Shown here: piece after piece, positions 45,601 through 57,700 of the stretch
Layout: the number at the start of each line of letters is the position of its first letter
Numbering within the stretch: the first letter of the stretch is position 1
Source of the DNA: Watersipora subatra
Lineage: Eukaryota; Bryozoa; Gymnolaemata; Cheilostomatida; Watersiporidae
Length of the DNA: 64,000 nucleotides
NCBI RefSeq assembly: GCF_963576615.1
Contig: NC_088711.1
Location: 9,418,869-9,482,868, forward strand
Reading direction: 5' to 3'
Notes under the pieces: generated by a model
Databases searched by the model: none
Told to the model about the DNA's origin: nothing
The model's input: only the letters and a program-made list of their open reading frames with translations
Position numbers and translations under genes: made by a program

Positions 45601-48600
45601 CTGTAGATAGCGGGTCAATAAAAGGTCACTGTAGATAGCGGGTCAATAAACTAATCAAAGACGCTTTAGTAAAATTCAAATAAGCAATTTTAATGGATAC
45701 ACAGCGTGGTGAACTTACTTAGTTTTGCGTTTGACATCCTTTTCATGCAAATGCTCCAATTCAGCTAAAAGATCAGCTATTTCCTTCTTAAGCCCTTTGA
45801 TCTCTTTACTGAAATTACCATAAAACATAAGCAAACAAAACAGGAGGTGCGTTTAAAGCGCACGAAAACAAAAAGAAAACTCATACCTTTTTTCATCTGA
45901 TTTTTGTCGGAAGTGCTGTCGATCTTCTTTGATTTTTTTCATTGTAGATTTCAGCCGCTTTATTTCTTCCAGAAGCTCCGTCTCGCGCTTGTCTAGAAGT
46001 TCTAGTCGTTCAGCCAGACTTCCGTCAAGCTCGAGTTTGCCTGCCGTTAAAGTAAATCCAGCATTCATCTCATAAGCTCTGCATACTACGTGTTATACCC
46101 TTTACCTTTACCCTTTACTTTATCTCTCTGTCTACCTGTCTGAAGCTATGGCTCGATGTTAGTATAAAAGATTGCTTTGTATAGGATTTGAACTCATGAC
46201 TTTCAGCTTCGTAGACTGACAGTCTGAGCTAAGAGAACACCTTCTTACCTCCTCAGAATGTTTATGCAAATAGTTATTCTTTGTGTTTTATGATGAAAAA
46301 TATGAACAAAAATCGGCACGCCTGATAATATCTCACATCACACTAGACAAGGTACTAGCGAGTATAAAAACCCACTTAAATTATAATATGCTATCGATAA
46401 ACCACAATAAGTCCACATGTCCATTTCACGGAAAATTGTATGTCTAAGATTTCAGCCCGAATTCTAACAATAAACAAGGTAGCTAATATGCTTTAACTTT
46501 CAAAAACTAAGCATTTACATCGATAGTCTTTACTTTCCTAGTAGTTTTGATAGAATATCACAGTTATAGTAATATTCTATCAAATAATATTATTTCTTAA
46601 CAATATAATAATAATATTATTATAAATAAGTAATATTATTTTTGTTCTGACATCAGCTAACCTAATGTATCAGCACGAAGGCGAGTGCTTCCCGTGTCTT
46701 GCGAGATGAGTGAAGCGCTGTCACCCTTTGACTTCTGACTCTCCAGCTTTCCTTCTAGCTTAGCGAGTTTTGATGCCAGCTCCCTTTTACTCATGTCCTC
46801 GTATTCCACTGAAAGGTACGAGTTGCCATGGCAGAATACACCGAATTGAAACGTTCAGGTGATATTGAAAAATCTAGTAGAGCAAAATGACTCAAAGTGA
46901 ACGCGGAGAGAAGAATCAATGAAATAAGAGAAGAAACAATAGTTAAACCCCCAGCCTTGTGAAACTCTGTGTGGAAAAAAAATTATAGTCAACACTAAAC
47001 TTGAACCACATATTTTTAATATTGTTTTCGGTAAGGTAGCCATCAAAAGCTACTGTTACAGTAGTTGACATAAAAAATAACAGTAAGTTAATTTTTCTTC
47101 CTCTTCACCTTCATACTATTTATCATGTGAAGGGAAAAGGTCAATTCTTAACCAACTCTGGAGTATCAGACTTAGTAGTTTATAATCCTCATTTATAATC
47201 CGTTTTATAACTTTATTTTAAATCTTGTTAATTCCCAGTGAGAAACAATGAATGTGTGAACAACCAGTGGAGATCGAGTATGACATCCGCTTAGCTTAGC
47301 GCAAACAGAGGCCTATGGATGTTTTTAAGAGATATTGTTGCACAACCAATGGCACTGTGAGCTTGGCTGGACATGTCTGAGTCCAGTGGCAAAAGATTGA
47401 CGACGTCTGGAGATACACCCAGTAACAGTAATTTAAGATTTAATGTCATTCTTATCACCACCAGTGGTCTTTTTTGAAAATTCAACCCGACCTGTTGATT
47501 GCAGGTTCTAGACCACTATATGTATTGATCTCTATTGCAATGAAAATTAATATAATGAAGGAGTTTGAAGATAGACTCTTTTAACTGCTTGTACTTTGAC
47601 ATCACATAACATAAAGCACTTATATATATTTCATTTACAAATGTTTACTATATCAAATTAAATAATTTATTACTGAGTTATAGCTTTAAACAACAAAAAA
47701 TAATAAACTTTGGATTTAAAATAAACCATAGTAAAATTTGTGAAGAAAAATAATGATATTTTGGAAGTTATATATATTTTATTATTATATATATTTTATT
47801 AGAACAATAGTGTCTGCTTATTTACAGTTCATTGTATTACAATATTGACTTATTAATCTGCAATATATTATGTTACAACTTGCAGTAAAGTGATCAATAA
47901 TAAATACAAGCTTGTTTTACAAATGAATAAAGAAAGAACATACTTTGATAACAAATAAAAATGTGTCGGCTGCAGCACCATACTGAAAAGTTGGCTCGTA
48001 TAAGAAACAACCAACACTGGCTGAGGTTCCAAGTAGTTGAAACTTTACATGATTCAGGAAAAGATGATTTGCGAGATACTCACATTTTCGTTCCTTAGTG
48101 TCAGCGACTTGGGCCATAAGTTGCTCCAAGTCCTCTTTGAGAGATTTGTTTTCTGCGGTGAGCCTTACATTTTTTTCATTCATGCGCAGAATTGTATCAT
48201 TGAGCGCTTTTATCTTAGATGGGGTTTCCTTTGTTTCCTTGCTAGCCCTGTAAAGCACACGCAATTTCTTTATAAGTTCATGAGAAAACTTGTAAGAACA
48301 CATGCAATATTATGCAGTTTCTAGGCCTTCTGCATGATGGTAAATGCCACAAAAACATATCTAATTATCCTTGAGCATCGGGTGTCATAGCGGCGACCCT
48401 GAAAAAATATCTATCAAGAGTAGAGGCTATTAACTCATCCACCTGGGTCTGGGCCTGTTACTGACTCCAGCCCAACTACCCTAGCATCTGATTAGTGTTT
48501 CAACTTTGACTGGTAGAAGATAAAGCTGGCAGTTCATTTGCCAATAGTATTTGCTGGTAAAACCTTGATTCTACGGCAAATTCTAAGCAACAGCTATAAG

Positions 48601-51600
48601 AAGATGAGCATCAGTCAAGGTGGTCCTCTTGGTTGGTTGAAGGTTAAAGGTTAAAGGCTAATTAAAAATCTAACAAGACTCGTGTTACCTCAAAATACCA
48701 TACTTCACCTTTGGTTTATAGCATTTAACTATGTCAACGATGTTTTTAAACGTATGATATGATAGGAGTAAACTTCGGAGGTGAAAATAAATGGGTAAAA
48801 CACAAGAAGAACAGAGCAAAGGAAGTGAGAGCAAGTGAAAATGGAAAATCTAGAAAATGTGAAGTGAAAACAAAGAGATATCAAAAGGAAGGCAAGAGAC
48901 AGTTCACTTTGAGTCTGTTTAATAGCGGGTCACCAGAACAAGAACTCTAAATTGCTACCTGGCTGACTTTGGAGGTTGCCTCGGGGTTGTTGCGGTTTTC
49001 ATCGATCGAAGTCTTATTATTTCCTGGTAGAACATTTCCATTTTTAGCCTAAGTTCTTCAAGGTTAGTCGCACGCACATCAGATTTCATAGTGCTGAAAT
49101 GACCATAATCAAGAGAGTTAATTAAACTATGGAAAGCAAATTTTCATCTGTTGGTGCTGAAAACATTTTTTTTGTACCTGAACCTGATGAGAATACCAAA
49201 GAATGTTTATTCCAAAAATGATAAAAATTTGGTTCAACACTCTACTAGTGAGGCCATGACTCTTATCCTTAACGCATCACTACAATGCCAGCATCATGAT
49301 GATGAAGTACAGACCTATAGCATAAATATCCAAATATAGAGAATTTCATACTACCTGGTTTGACAAGCTATTCCAGTTTAACCAAAAATCAACATCAACT
49401 GTACTACAGGTTCACCATACAGCCAGCACTATTGTGGTGTCACACAAACAACTTTATGATGCTTTCAAGGTTTATTACATTAGTAAAATTAAGCATCTCA
49501 ACATGCAATAGATAAAGTCAAGCTTATTTTTAGTATAGCCCTAGGTCATCTTGATAGGTGGCGGTTGTTACCTAATCGATTGCTCTTTCTCTCTAACTTG
49601 CTGTTCAAGTCTCATGATCTTCTGCTTGAGACTGTGTACCACCGCACTTGAGTCGGGCTTCCTGTCGGTTAAAGTCCGTCGCAAGTCCCCGCTCTATGTA
49701 AATCAACCATTACATATGATTAGTTCATCCGATACCACAAGATGCGTGTAGAGCACTAACAAGTACAAGCTAACAAGTTTGACAAGTACAAAATCTATAC
49801 CTCAGAGAAGATGCTACCGACAGGTAACTGATGTGTTATGCTGAACTGGTATCACTGATGACCCAACTCCAAAAAGGTGTTTATATAATTATTTAAAACT
49901 TTGTTTAGCTTTGCCTTGATAACTGGAAGCTAAGAAAAATTTCAAAATAGAAACACTAAAAATGCGAAAATGCAATTCACTTCATGTGTTTATGCTCTCA
50001 GGATGTAATGTAGTGGAACAATCAGCGTCATTTGTCTGCTTAACGGAATAATTCTGAACTGAAGAATGAGGAAGATAATGTTGCCAGAGTTTCCTTGCTT
50101 AGGTAAACGCTCAAAGGCTATGGCTATACTATAGGCATACCATACAATCCTAGCTCAAAACTCAGGCAAACTATGGTACTTATAGAATAGATTAACCAAC
50201 CGATATGTTTTAAAATGAAAAGTCTTTCAATTACATAAAACTTTTATATCAATGCCAAAATTTAATTTGATATTTTTGTATTCGTGTGCAGATGATTATG
50301 TGATAGTAAGGAACACCTTTCAGCAAAGTTCTTTTCAGGATAGCCACAGTGGAGTAATCTGCATTGCTCATTTGAGAAGAGAAAGAGAGATAGAGGGAGA
50401 GAGAGATAGAGGGAGAGATAGAGAGAGAGATAGAGGGAGAGAGAGAGATAGAGGGAGAGAGAGATAGAGGGAGAGAGAGATAGAGGGAGAGAGAGATAGA
50501 GGGAGAGAGAGATAGAGGAAGAGAGCAGGAGGGAGAAAAAAAGAACGAGAGAGAAAGCGAGAGGAGAGAAAGCAATTAAAGGTTAGGTGCCCTTCCTGCC
50601 ACTACTTGTGTGAGAATCAAACACGAATCTGTATTTCCTGGATCAGAGGCTAAAATCTATGGCAAATGACAACAAGATACTACATGCCATAATTTTTAGC
50701 TCTACTAAAAAGAGTCAAAGTAAACTCTGGTACACAGATATATGCTGTCATTATTGAGAGCGTTAAAAAGTAAAAACCATTCAAATGGGCTAGTTAGAAG
50801 TTTAACCGCTGTTACAAGAAATAACGTTAAATCTAAACCTTTGTAGGATCCATTAGAGATTCAATTTCTTTCTCTTTTTTCAAATTATCCTCCTCGACAC
50901 GACGAAGCTTTGCTCGCAGCAAACTGCTGTCTTTATCCAAAACTCCGATCTGTTTCCTGAGTTCCAAAACTTCATCATAATATTCTTCTGGTGTTTTATA
51001 GGCTGGGGTGCCCGGAGCAGCTCGCACTGTCAATGAAATATGTTTTTTTTAATACTTTAAACATTTTGAAATCTTGCAAAGACTGTCAAACAACTAATAA
51101 CAATATGACATAGCGAGAATCAGACAGGTAAAATGAAGCAAAAGAGACACGCGAACACAGATTTTAATCTTACTGTCGACGCCGTTTGATGAACGTTTGG
51201 AACTTTTCTCTGTGCCAACTCGTTCACGCAGATAATGACTAGTGCTGAGGTAGGGCACTGACTCCCCTGATGGCCCTCCCTTTCCAAATGTGTCCATCGC
51301 GGCGATCTCACTTTGCAGCCCTGATCACAGATGAGACATTCACTCGGTGTATGAAACTTTCAAAATTGAGAAATCAAAACTGTTTAGTTGTGCCCTAAAA
51401 TGCTGTCTGCTGTTGAATATCAAGAAGCGAGGGCATAAAGCTTAATAAAACAGATTTTGTTGGATATGGACACAACATGCAAGTGAATACTGAACAGCTC
51501 CTACAATGTACAAAGGAATAATATGGAGTCTACTGCAAAAAACCTACATAATATTTCTTATAATAAAAAAATTAGATAATTGTTCTTACAGTGAGAGAAT

Positions 51601-52912
51601 TAGATGAGATGATAAATACTATAATAAAAAAGTTGGTCAATAGGTCCTACAGTGAAAAAACTGGGCATTAGATACTATGGTGAAAAGTTTCATAATACAG
51701 CGAAAAAATTGGATAAATCAAACAACTCTAGAGATGTACGCCAACAAGCATGTGACAAACAACTCTAGAGATGTACGCCAACAAGCATGTGACAAACAAC
51801 TCTAGAGATGTACGCCAACAAGCATGTGACAAACAACTCTAGAGATGTACGCCAACAAGCATGTGACAAACAACTCTAGAGATGTACGCCAACAAGCATG
51901 TGACAAACAACTCTAGAGATGTACGCCAACAAGCATGTGACAAACAACTCTAGAGATGTACGCCAACAAGCATGTGACAAACAACTCTAGAGATGTACGC
52001 CAACAAGCATGTGACAAAAAGGATCAAAATAATTTTGTAAGTTTAAAAAGGGATTGGATCTGTCGAAATAATCACAGCAGGTGAAATGGAAGAGATTAGC
52101 TCATAGTTCAGATATGCATCCATCTTCGGAGTGATGCTGGCTCAGATATTGTCATTGTTCATTTAGCATATTCCCTCCACAACTATGTTAACTTCTCTAC
52201 ATTGAATGATGGTAGCAAACATAAGAATAGCATGCCTTTTAGAAAATGAAAAAGGCCGTTATTCAATGTTTACTGACTGTTCAGTGATAAAATTGTTGCA
52301 CACTTCACCGCTATCCGGCTACCAAGTTCCTCGCAGTTAAAGATACAAGCTCTAGGCCCAAACACGCATGTTATGACTGATGCATATAACTAGTACTACA
52401 TAGTGACTTAGTATTATACTATAGCTATAGTACTATACTATAACTACAGTACTATACTATAGATACAGTACTATACTATAGCTACAGTACTATACTATAG
52501 ATACAGTACTATACTATAGCTACAGTACTATACTATAGATACAGTACTATATTATAGATACAGTACTATACTATAGCTACTCTAATATACTATAGCTACA
52601 GTACTATACTATAGCTACAGTACTATACTATAGATACAGTACTATACTATAGCTACAGTAATATACTATAGATACAGTACTATACTATTGTAATATACTG
52701 TAACTAGTATTGCCTACTAAAGTTTACCAAAGCCTACCTTGACTACGCCTCAGAGTACCGACCCAGTACTCACTAGGAGACTTCTTAGTCGTAGACAAAC
52801 CAGTACGTCTGTTGTCACCTGAATGTACTGCCCTGCCCTTGACTGCTTGTAGCCACATCTCCCTAGCAGATACATTTTGCTTAGCGGCAGGTACTCTTTT
52901 AGCCCCCGGCAT
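39685..52912 (-). CDS. IQCE: IQCE, IQ-motif protein of the ciliary EVC zone, complete, 749 aa
   Basis: Fifteen coding exons with fully consistent phases (2250 nt in total): 52738-52912 (ATG), 51174-51320, 50839-51026, 49572-49693, 48959-49093, 48084-48247, 46662-46808, 45887-46076, 45719-45808, 44039-44264, 42987-43094, 40921-41084, 40463-40591, 40308-40372, 39685-39884 (TAA). IQCE with EFCAB7 anchors the EVC-EVC2 complex at the base of the cilium in Hedgehog signalling. The match to vertebrate IQCE is clear in order: GTPAYKTPEEYYDEVLELRK, LRAKLRRVEEDN, LMDP, a VVHSLKQKIMRLEQQ coiled coil, ATNLEELRLKMEMFYQEI, TAENKSLKEDLEQL, more coiled coil, then IQ motifs, and an acidic tail DDEDDDDI near the stop. 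I see five IQ-like motifs (AAKTIQRGW, AARQIQHQW, AAMVIQSAARG, LLQSTVRGHWSRQK, AAMQIQSSLRGH). Exon 10 has RDRPPSPRERP repeats and exon 12 a run of eight glutamates. A 5' UTR acceptor at about 52964 implies an upstream non-coding exon. Confidence 0.95.
41125..41232. repeat. Dispersed intronic repeat, copy A
   Basis: A roughly 108-bp segment (words GGTCAATGAATGA, CCAATAAAA, GGTCAATAAACTAA, CAAATAAGC and TTTTAATGGATAC) that is also found at 45443-45712 in another IQCE intron. Here the central unit occurs once. It lies about 40 bp from the acceptor of the exon 40921-41084. Confidence 0.75.
43385..43545 (-). mobile_element. tRNA-derived SINE, copy 2
   Basis: The reverse complement reads GGCACCTGAGTGGTTTAGTG, an A-box-like region (TTTAGTGGTAGC), then GCACGCTTGCCTCTGA and a B-box-like AAGGTTCAGAGCCC, about 70 bp in all. 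A T-rich link (AATCTTTTTTCCCAACA) and a tail with GAGACGGACGGACAC follow. The link matches copy 3 (AATCTTTTATACTAACA). It lies in an IQCE intron, same strand as the gene. Not a functional tRNA. Confidence 0.75.
44364..45338 (-). mobile_element. Non-autonomous Helitron, 975 bp
   Basis: Read on the minus strand the element starts TCTATATATAAATCGCAAAG at 45338 and ends with an imperfect hairpin CCGGGCAACGCCAGG, nine more bases and CTAG at 44364. The flanking bases are A before TC and T after CTAG, the AT insertion site of Helitrons. There is no terminal inverted repeat or target duplication, as expected for rolling-circle elements. No Rep/helicase is encoded. It lies in the IQCE intron 44265-45718, same strand as the gene. 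A tRNA-like segment lies near its 5' end. Confidence 0.75.
45176..45245 (+). other. tRNA-like segment inside the Helitron
   Basis: On the plus strand TTGTAGTTAGACAATTG resembles an A box, and GAGGGTTCAAACTC about 45 bp later resembles a B box. The spacing suits a tRNA-derived SINE head captured by the Helitron. No cloverleaf can be formed convincingly by eye. Confidence 0.35.
45443..45712. repeat. Dispersed intronic repeat, copy B, expanded
   Basis: Homologous to 41125-41232, but the central 28-bp unit (AATAAAAGGTCACTGTAGAT plus AGCGGGTC) is present six to seven times at 45477-45655. The copy ends six bases from the donor of the IQCE exon 45719-45808. The flanks of the array (CTCAATGAATGAGGG before, CAAATAAGCAATTTTAATGG after) match copy A. 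Confidence 0.8.
46100..46248 (-). mobile_element. tRNA-derived SINE, copy 3
   Basis: The reverse complement reads GGTAAGAAGGTGTTCTCTTA, with an A-box-like CTTAGCTCAGACTG, then GAAAGTCATGAGTTCAAATC with a B box (GAGTTCAAATCC). The link AATCTTTTATACTAACA and a tail with GACAGGTAGACAGAGAG follow. It lies in an IQCE intron, same strand as the gene. Confidence 0.75.
50370..50575. repeat. GAGAGATAGAGG microsatellite
   Basis: About 200 bp of purine-only words GAGAGAGATAGAGG in an IQCE intron. The open frames (LSLSLSP and REREIEG words) are artefacts. Confidence 0.93.
51719..52014. repeat. 37-bp minisatellite, eight identical copies
   Basis: The unit CAAACAACTCTAGAGATGTA plus CGCCAACAAGCATGTGA is repeated eight times from 51719 to 52014 with no base difference that I can see. 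It lies in the first coding intron of IQCE. Complete identity points to very recent expansion or homogenisation, or to an assembly effect. Confidence 0.95.
52405..52690. repeat. 19-bp minisatellite, about 15 copies
   Basis: The unit is TACAGTACTATACTATAGC or with A at the end. It lies in the first coding intron of IQCE, ending about 45 bp from the donor of the first coding exon (52738). Confidence 0.9.
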
Positions 52913-52963
52913 TCTCTCTTTCCACTCAGCTTAGAAGCTGAGCTCCTAACTTACTGCTCACAG

Positions 52964-54724
52964 CTGAAATAATGAAGTATTTTAAGAAGCGAGATATGTA
53001 GTTATAGCTCAATGATGGTTAAAATATGGACAGACATGAAGGCCTGGAAGTTCAAGTATGCAAATACAAAGCAATGTCGGTATTAAATACACAGGGCTCG
53101 ATAGGTAAAATCAAAGACATTCAAAATTTCTATTTTCATTCAACTTGATTGCATCACTGCTAGATGAAAACGTTAAACAAGAACAGGTTCCTGCAACAAC
53201 AGAATAACAAAAACATGTTGCTCCTTTCTAAATTAAAAAAAATTTACATTAAAGCTTTGGCAATTATTTTATATTGAAAATCTTCACAAGAAAACTTGGT
53301 TTCACCAAAATCTTGATTTGCACATATTAAATCTACATTTAATATATCAAATAAACATCTAACATATTAAATATAGATTTAATATATTAAATATATATTT
53401 AATATATTAAATATAATAATTAAACCTTTAAAGTGAGCTCTTCTTTCGACAAAAATGTTCAACAAGACAACTTCATACAATGTTTTATGTACAGACTTAT
53501 AATGACAGCCATATAATTTTCAACACAAACTCTCTACAGAATATTGTCGGACATCTAACAATTTTTGCAATAAACTTACCAACAGTTTTCGATCTATAAA
53601 GCAAATCATGTCAAAACCAGAACCAAACAGGTTTGTGAATTGTTAAAGCTAGAGAGAGGTTTTTGGTTAAATCATAGGTTTAACTCAACCTCTTTCAAAA
53701 ATATATGTAAAGCATCAGCACAGAAACAGGGTTTTACAAAAAAGTCAAAAATACAATTGTCTGCTCGATTGAAAAACTCAGCCAATGTTGGAGCAGCCAA
53801 TTAAAATTACATGACTCTACTACTACTCATTTAGTATGATGACCAGAAAAGAAGAACAATGAAAAGTTGTTTACACGTTGAGATACTTAATCCTAGAGCC
53901 TTGTCCAGCTACCAGTTCATTCTTTAGCACTCCAAAAAATCAGCAGACTTAGTTTTTTTGTAGCTGCAAATCCAACATAACATAAATTTAGTATAAGATG
54001 AAGTGATGGTATTTATGGTTTGGAATTAGTACTGTACTAGAGATACTGCTGAGTTGACGTCTAAATAAAAGTACTGTTTCAAGTTTCTTGCCAAAAATTA
54101 TTTGAGTATTTGATTTTACACACTCTTACAAGTTATTAGTCCTGTCACACACTCTACTGATTTAGCACCTATCAACACAAGTTTTGCGAAGTGGAAAACT
54201 GCTTATGAACGAAATGTCTTACTTTAATACAATTGGTAAAATTAACCTACAAAATAAAACACAAGATAGATTACAAATATAATGAGAAATTTTTTCGTAT
54301 GTCTATTCGGATTTTGCAATTAATTCTCAGGTGATGTTAAATTGATGCGTCTAACACGAAATGTAGCGTAAACTAGAATTACTTATAAGTGAAAACATAA
54401 GATCGAGAATATCGATATTGTAAACAATTCTGCAAAACAAATTGATGTGAGCCATACGCTACTTTCTCTCTAAAAATTAAAAGACCGGGAAGACTAGTTC
54501 TGCAAATTTAAAAGAAAAACAAAGCAATGCGCGACTCTATTCAACTAGTAAAACAAAGCGTGCATGCCAACGGCCGTCAGAGAGCGCTTGTATAGTTATT
54601 TTTGCTCAATATTATAATTTTGTTGCAAATTACGTTTTGTAATTATTTAAAATTGAATTTAAAATTTATATTAAATTCAAGTGTTTAATAAACTTGCCAC
54701 TTCTTTTACGGTTATAAACAAAAG
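52964..54724. promoter_or_regulatory. Divergent IQCE-SNX8 intergenic region
   Basis: The 1.8 kb between two head-to-head start codons. An acceptor (ATTTCAG) at 52964 shows IQCE has an upstream non-coding exon, so its promoter lies further right. The part nearest SNX8 (about 54480-54600) is the least AT-rich and has several CpG (AATGCGCGACTC, AACGGCCGTCAGAGAGCGC), a plausible shared promoter core. A TTTAATATATT-type AT repeat lies at about 53330-53420. No TATA box or ciliary X-box could be established by eye. Confidence 0.45.
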
Positions 54725-57700
54725 ATGGCCGTTGATATGACGTTTGGTGAGTTTTCTTCTCTACACCCACATTTAATAGGAAGTTAAGCCTGATATGAGT
54801 AGTCCCGCTTATCTCTGATCCTGCAATGAACTTTGATTCGCTATCAATTTTACCCACCTCAGTCAACGCAATGAATTGCTTAACAAAAATGGATGGAAGG
54901 TTTCGTTAGTGTGCATGCAGCGTATAAGGTTAATTACACTATTTTAGCTGTGCAGCACTATATTTATATGTTATTGACTAGCTTCTCAGAATACTTATCT
55001 TCGGGCTTGTAATTAAATTAGATTCTATTTTTATGCAATAAATGTTTGAACAGCTTCAATTCGATCTGGCATTAACATGTAACAACCTTTTTAGTAGGTC
55101 TTTGCCTGATAGTTACAGACATATCCTAACGATTTTTCAAGTTGTGCTCATCTGTTGTTATACGCAGTACTATTTAGTTTTGGTGGGAGATGTTGTGATA
55201 ATAGTTATAAATTTCAGGGAACTTTCAGCGCACTTTCGCCTAATGATTGATAACCAATGTTTAAAGTGCATCAGCTTTTTAAGGTGGATACGATTTGAAC
55301 TGAAGATCAGGACGCCGGTGGATGGGGTGTTGATTTACCCTAATAATGTAGATTATTTGGGTGTGATGGGGTTGTAGGAACAAAAGCTTGCAAAATAAAC
55401 ATTTTTAATTTTTCGGAGGTGTGAGATGCACAAAAAACAATTGTAGTACTTTTGTCTAGTTTATGTGGGAAACTTTTCTAGGGCACCAAAAATATACGTG
55501 CATATGCAGACATGTTCTAACACAAAAAACCATAATAGAACAGTTGAAAATATAAATATTGCTGGCTTTGGGTGAAGTACATATAGCTGTGAAATATGTA
55601 AAATTAAATACAGACCTATCACCATAGTACACGCATTCAAGAAATAAAAACTGTTTTAGTTTGCAGCAATTGCTGATTTAAGCCACTATTGTAAAAAGAT
55701 TAGGTTCAGTCCAAATACCTTGACACATGAGTGTCCTAACATATGAGAAATTTGAGATTCGGAAAAAATTCTGAGCAAAATTTTGTCCTGAAATATGAGA
55801 CAACTTTGAGCTACACGTCAGTTCCCGATGCGACCGCTAAGTGGCTGAAGATGCGAGAAGCTGCTTGTGAGAACGGCATCACTTGGTCTTTCTCATTGGA
55901 GCGATTTGCATATCTTGCGTTTTTTGTGTGCATTAATCAGTGCTAATAGGGGAGACAATTGAAATGACATACAGTCAAACATGGATAACTCGAACTTCAA
56001 GGGACCGAGCAAAAGTGTTCGAATTATCAGAGCATTCAAGTTATCAGAGCACTGTCACAAGTCCATATATTTACTTATTTATTAGTAGATACATGTACAT
56101 ATACAAACTATAATATAAATCAAAAGCACAAATGGCTTGTTTCAAATTAAATGCTTCTAATGTAAAGTTTAAAACGTTTTCATGAAAAAGTATAGAGATT
56201 TTTCTATCACTTGAGATTGGTTTGTTGTTTGAGGTGATGTTATTGCCAAGACGTTTTTCAGATTGACATTGGCAAAACTTGATCGTTGTTGAAATGCTCA
56301 AAAGAAAAGACTTTTTTTTGGGGGGTTTTACCCACGATCAATTTTGCCGTTTTTTCTTGAAGTTTATGCAGATTACCTTACTTTACCTGGGATTCGTTAA
56401 GAGCAACACTCTGAGGCAGTTCAATTAGAAGTTTTACGAGGTTTTACGGTACATTCTATATCACTCACGCTTTTTTAATAGATACTTATTGAATGTACAC
56501 ACGTATTCTGTGTTTAGGTCAAACGATGAATAGTTTTTTGTAGCTCAGACAACGTATACTTTTAATTACAACATTTTTTAAGACGTTTTAAACATTCAAC
56601 ATTCCGACGTTGATTCAACACGGAATCAACGTCGGAAAACTATTCATCACGGGCTAGCCGAGTCACGCACTCAAGGATTTTCGCCACGCACATTTAAAAC
56701 AACATGCGATTTTTGTTTTGTATGTGCGTGGCGAAAATCCTTGCGCGCGTGACCCGGCTAGCCCGTGCTATTCATCGTATCGCAGTATAAATCAAATTTT
56801 ACCAAACTTCTAGAAAAGTCGTTGACAAAAATATTTTGCCGATGGTGGTAATAACGACGCTTATGAATTACGAAAAGATGAAGTTTACCTCTATGGCTTT
56901 GAATAAAGTGATTTTCTAAAGCGAAAACAACCGTTTCGGTAGCTGTTGGGCAAAAAAACAGTTCGAATTAACAGTGTTGAGTTCGAGTTATCTATAGCAA
57001 TTTATCATTACGTGGGAACGGACCAAAGGAAATGTTCGAATTAACCATGTGTTCGAGCTATCCGTGGACGAGTTATCCATGTTTGACTGTACGAAAAAGG
57101 TTATGTCTAACCTGTCTGTTAGGAATCTATCTAAGACAAACAACCCTAAATAGATTTCTTTTTAAAAGGTTTGCTAAAAGTGAAGGTGAAAGCGGGTCAA
57201 AAAGTCAGGCAAAAATAACCGAACTGGAAGAAGAAAAATGGGAAAATGAAAACATAATTAGAATAAAGTTTTGTGTAAAATGAGATTAAAACTCATTTGT
57301 AAGTTTGTGTGTATAGTAAGCTAAGTTTAATTAAGTTTTTTTAAGTCTATGTTATGTTACGTAGTGTCACAAAAGTGTAGTGTTTTGCCGTTAGCCACTA
57401 CCGTTGGTCTCAAAGGTCATAACTCAATACAGTACTCTACATAACAATGCCACATTTGATTGCTGTCCATAACCACTACATAGGTATTTGTTACTTTGTG
57501 ATCATAGGTAGTGAATTAGAACAATTAAAACATGGTTTCCCATTGCAATAGTCTGTTTTTGGGTGTTTTTTTTAGAGGGTGGGAATGGGTAATTTGTATT
57601 TAGTTGTTTTAATGGGGAAAAATTAATTTGAGATGTGAGTGAATTGATACGTGACCTGTGGTCTCGGGAATGCATTTAGCTTGTATCTCAAGGTGTTATT

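Larger units (their letters stand above)
55972..57089. mobile_element. Non-autonomous pogo-like element with nested insertions
   Basis: The element begins CAGTCAAACATGGATAACTC and ends with its exact reverse complement (21-bp perfect inverted repeats), flanked by TA on both sides (55970-55971 and 57090-57091). The subterminal regions share further GTTCGAATTA, GGACC and GAGTTAT words. TA duplication and the CAGTCAAAC end are typical of pogo/Tc1-type elements. No transposase remains. It is 1118 bp long in SNX8 intron 1 and contains a hairpin (56602-56637) and a hAT MITE (56648-56767). Confidence 0.85.

Noticed and set aside
50585-50650. Possible SINE tail (GTGGCAGGAAGGGCAC on the minus strand)
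   Set aside because: The B-box-like word and the GGCAGGAAGGGCA motif are suggestive, but no A box or boundaries were found.
56071-56301. 76-codon minus frame inside the pogo-like element as transposase
   Set aside because: No DDE or helix-turn-helix words; the element looks non-autonomous.
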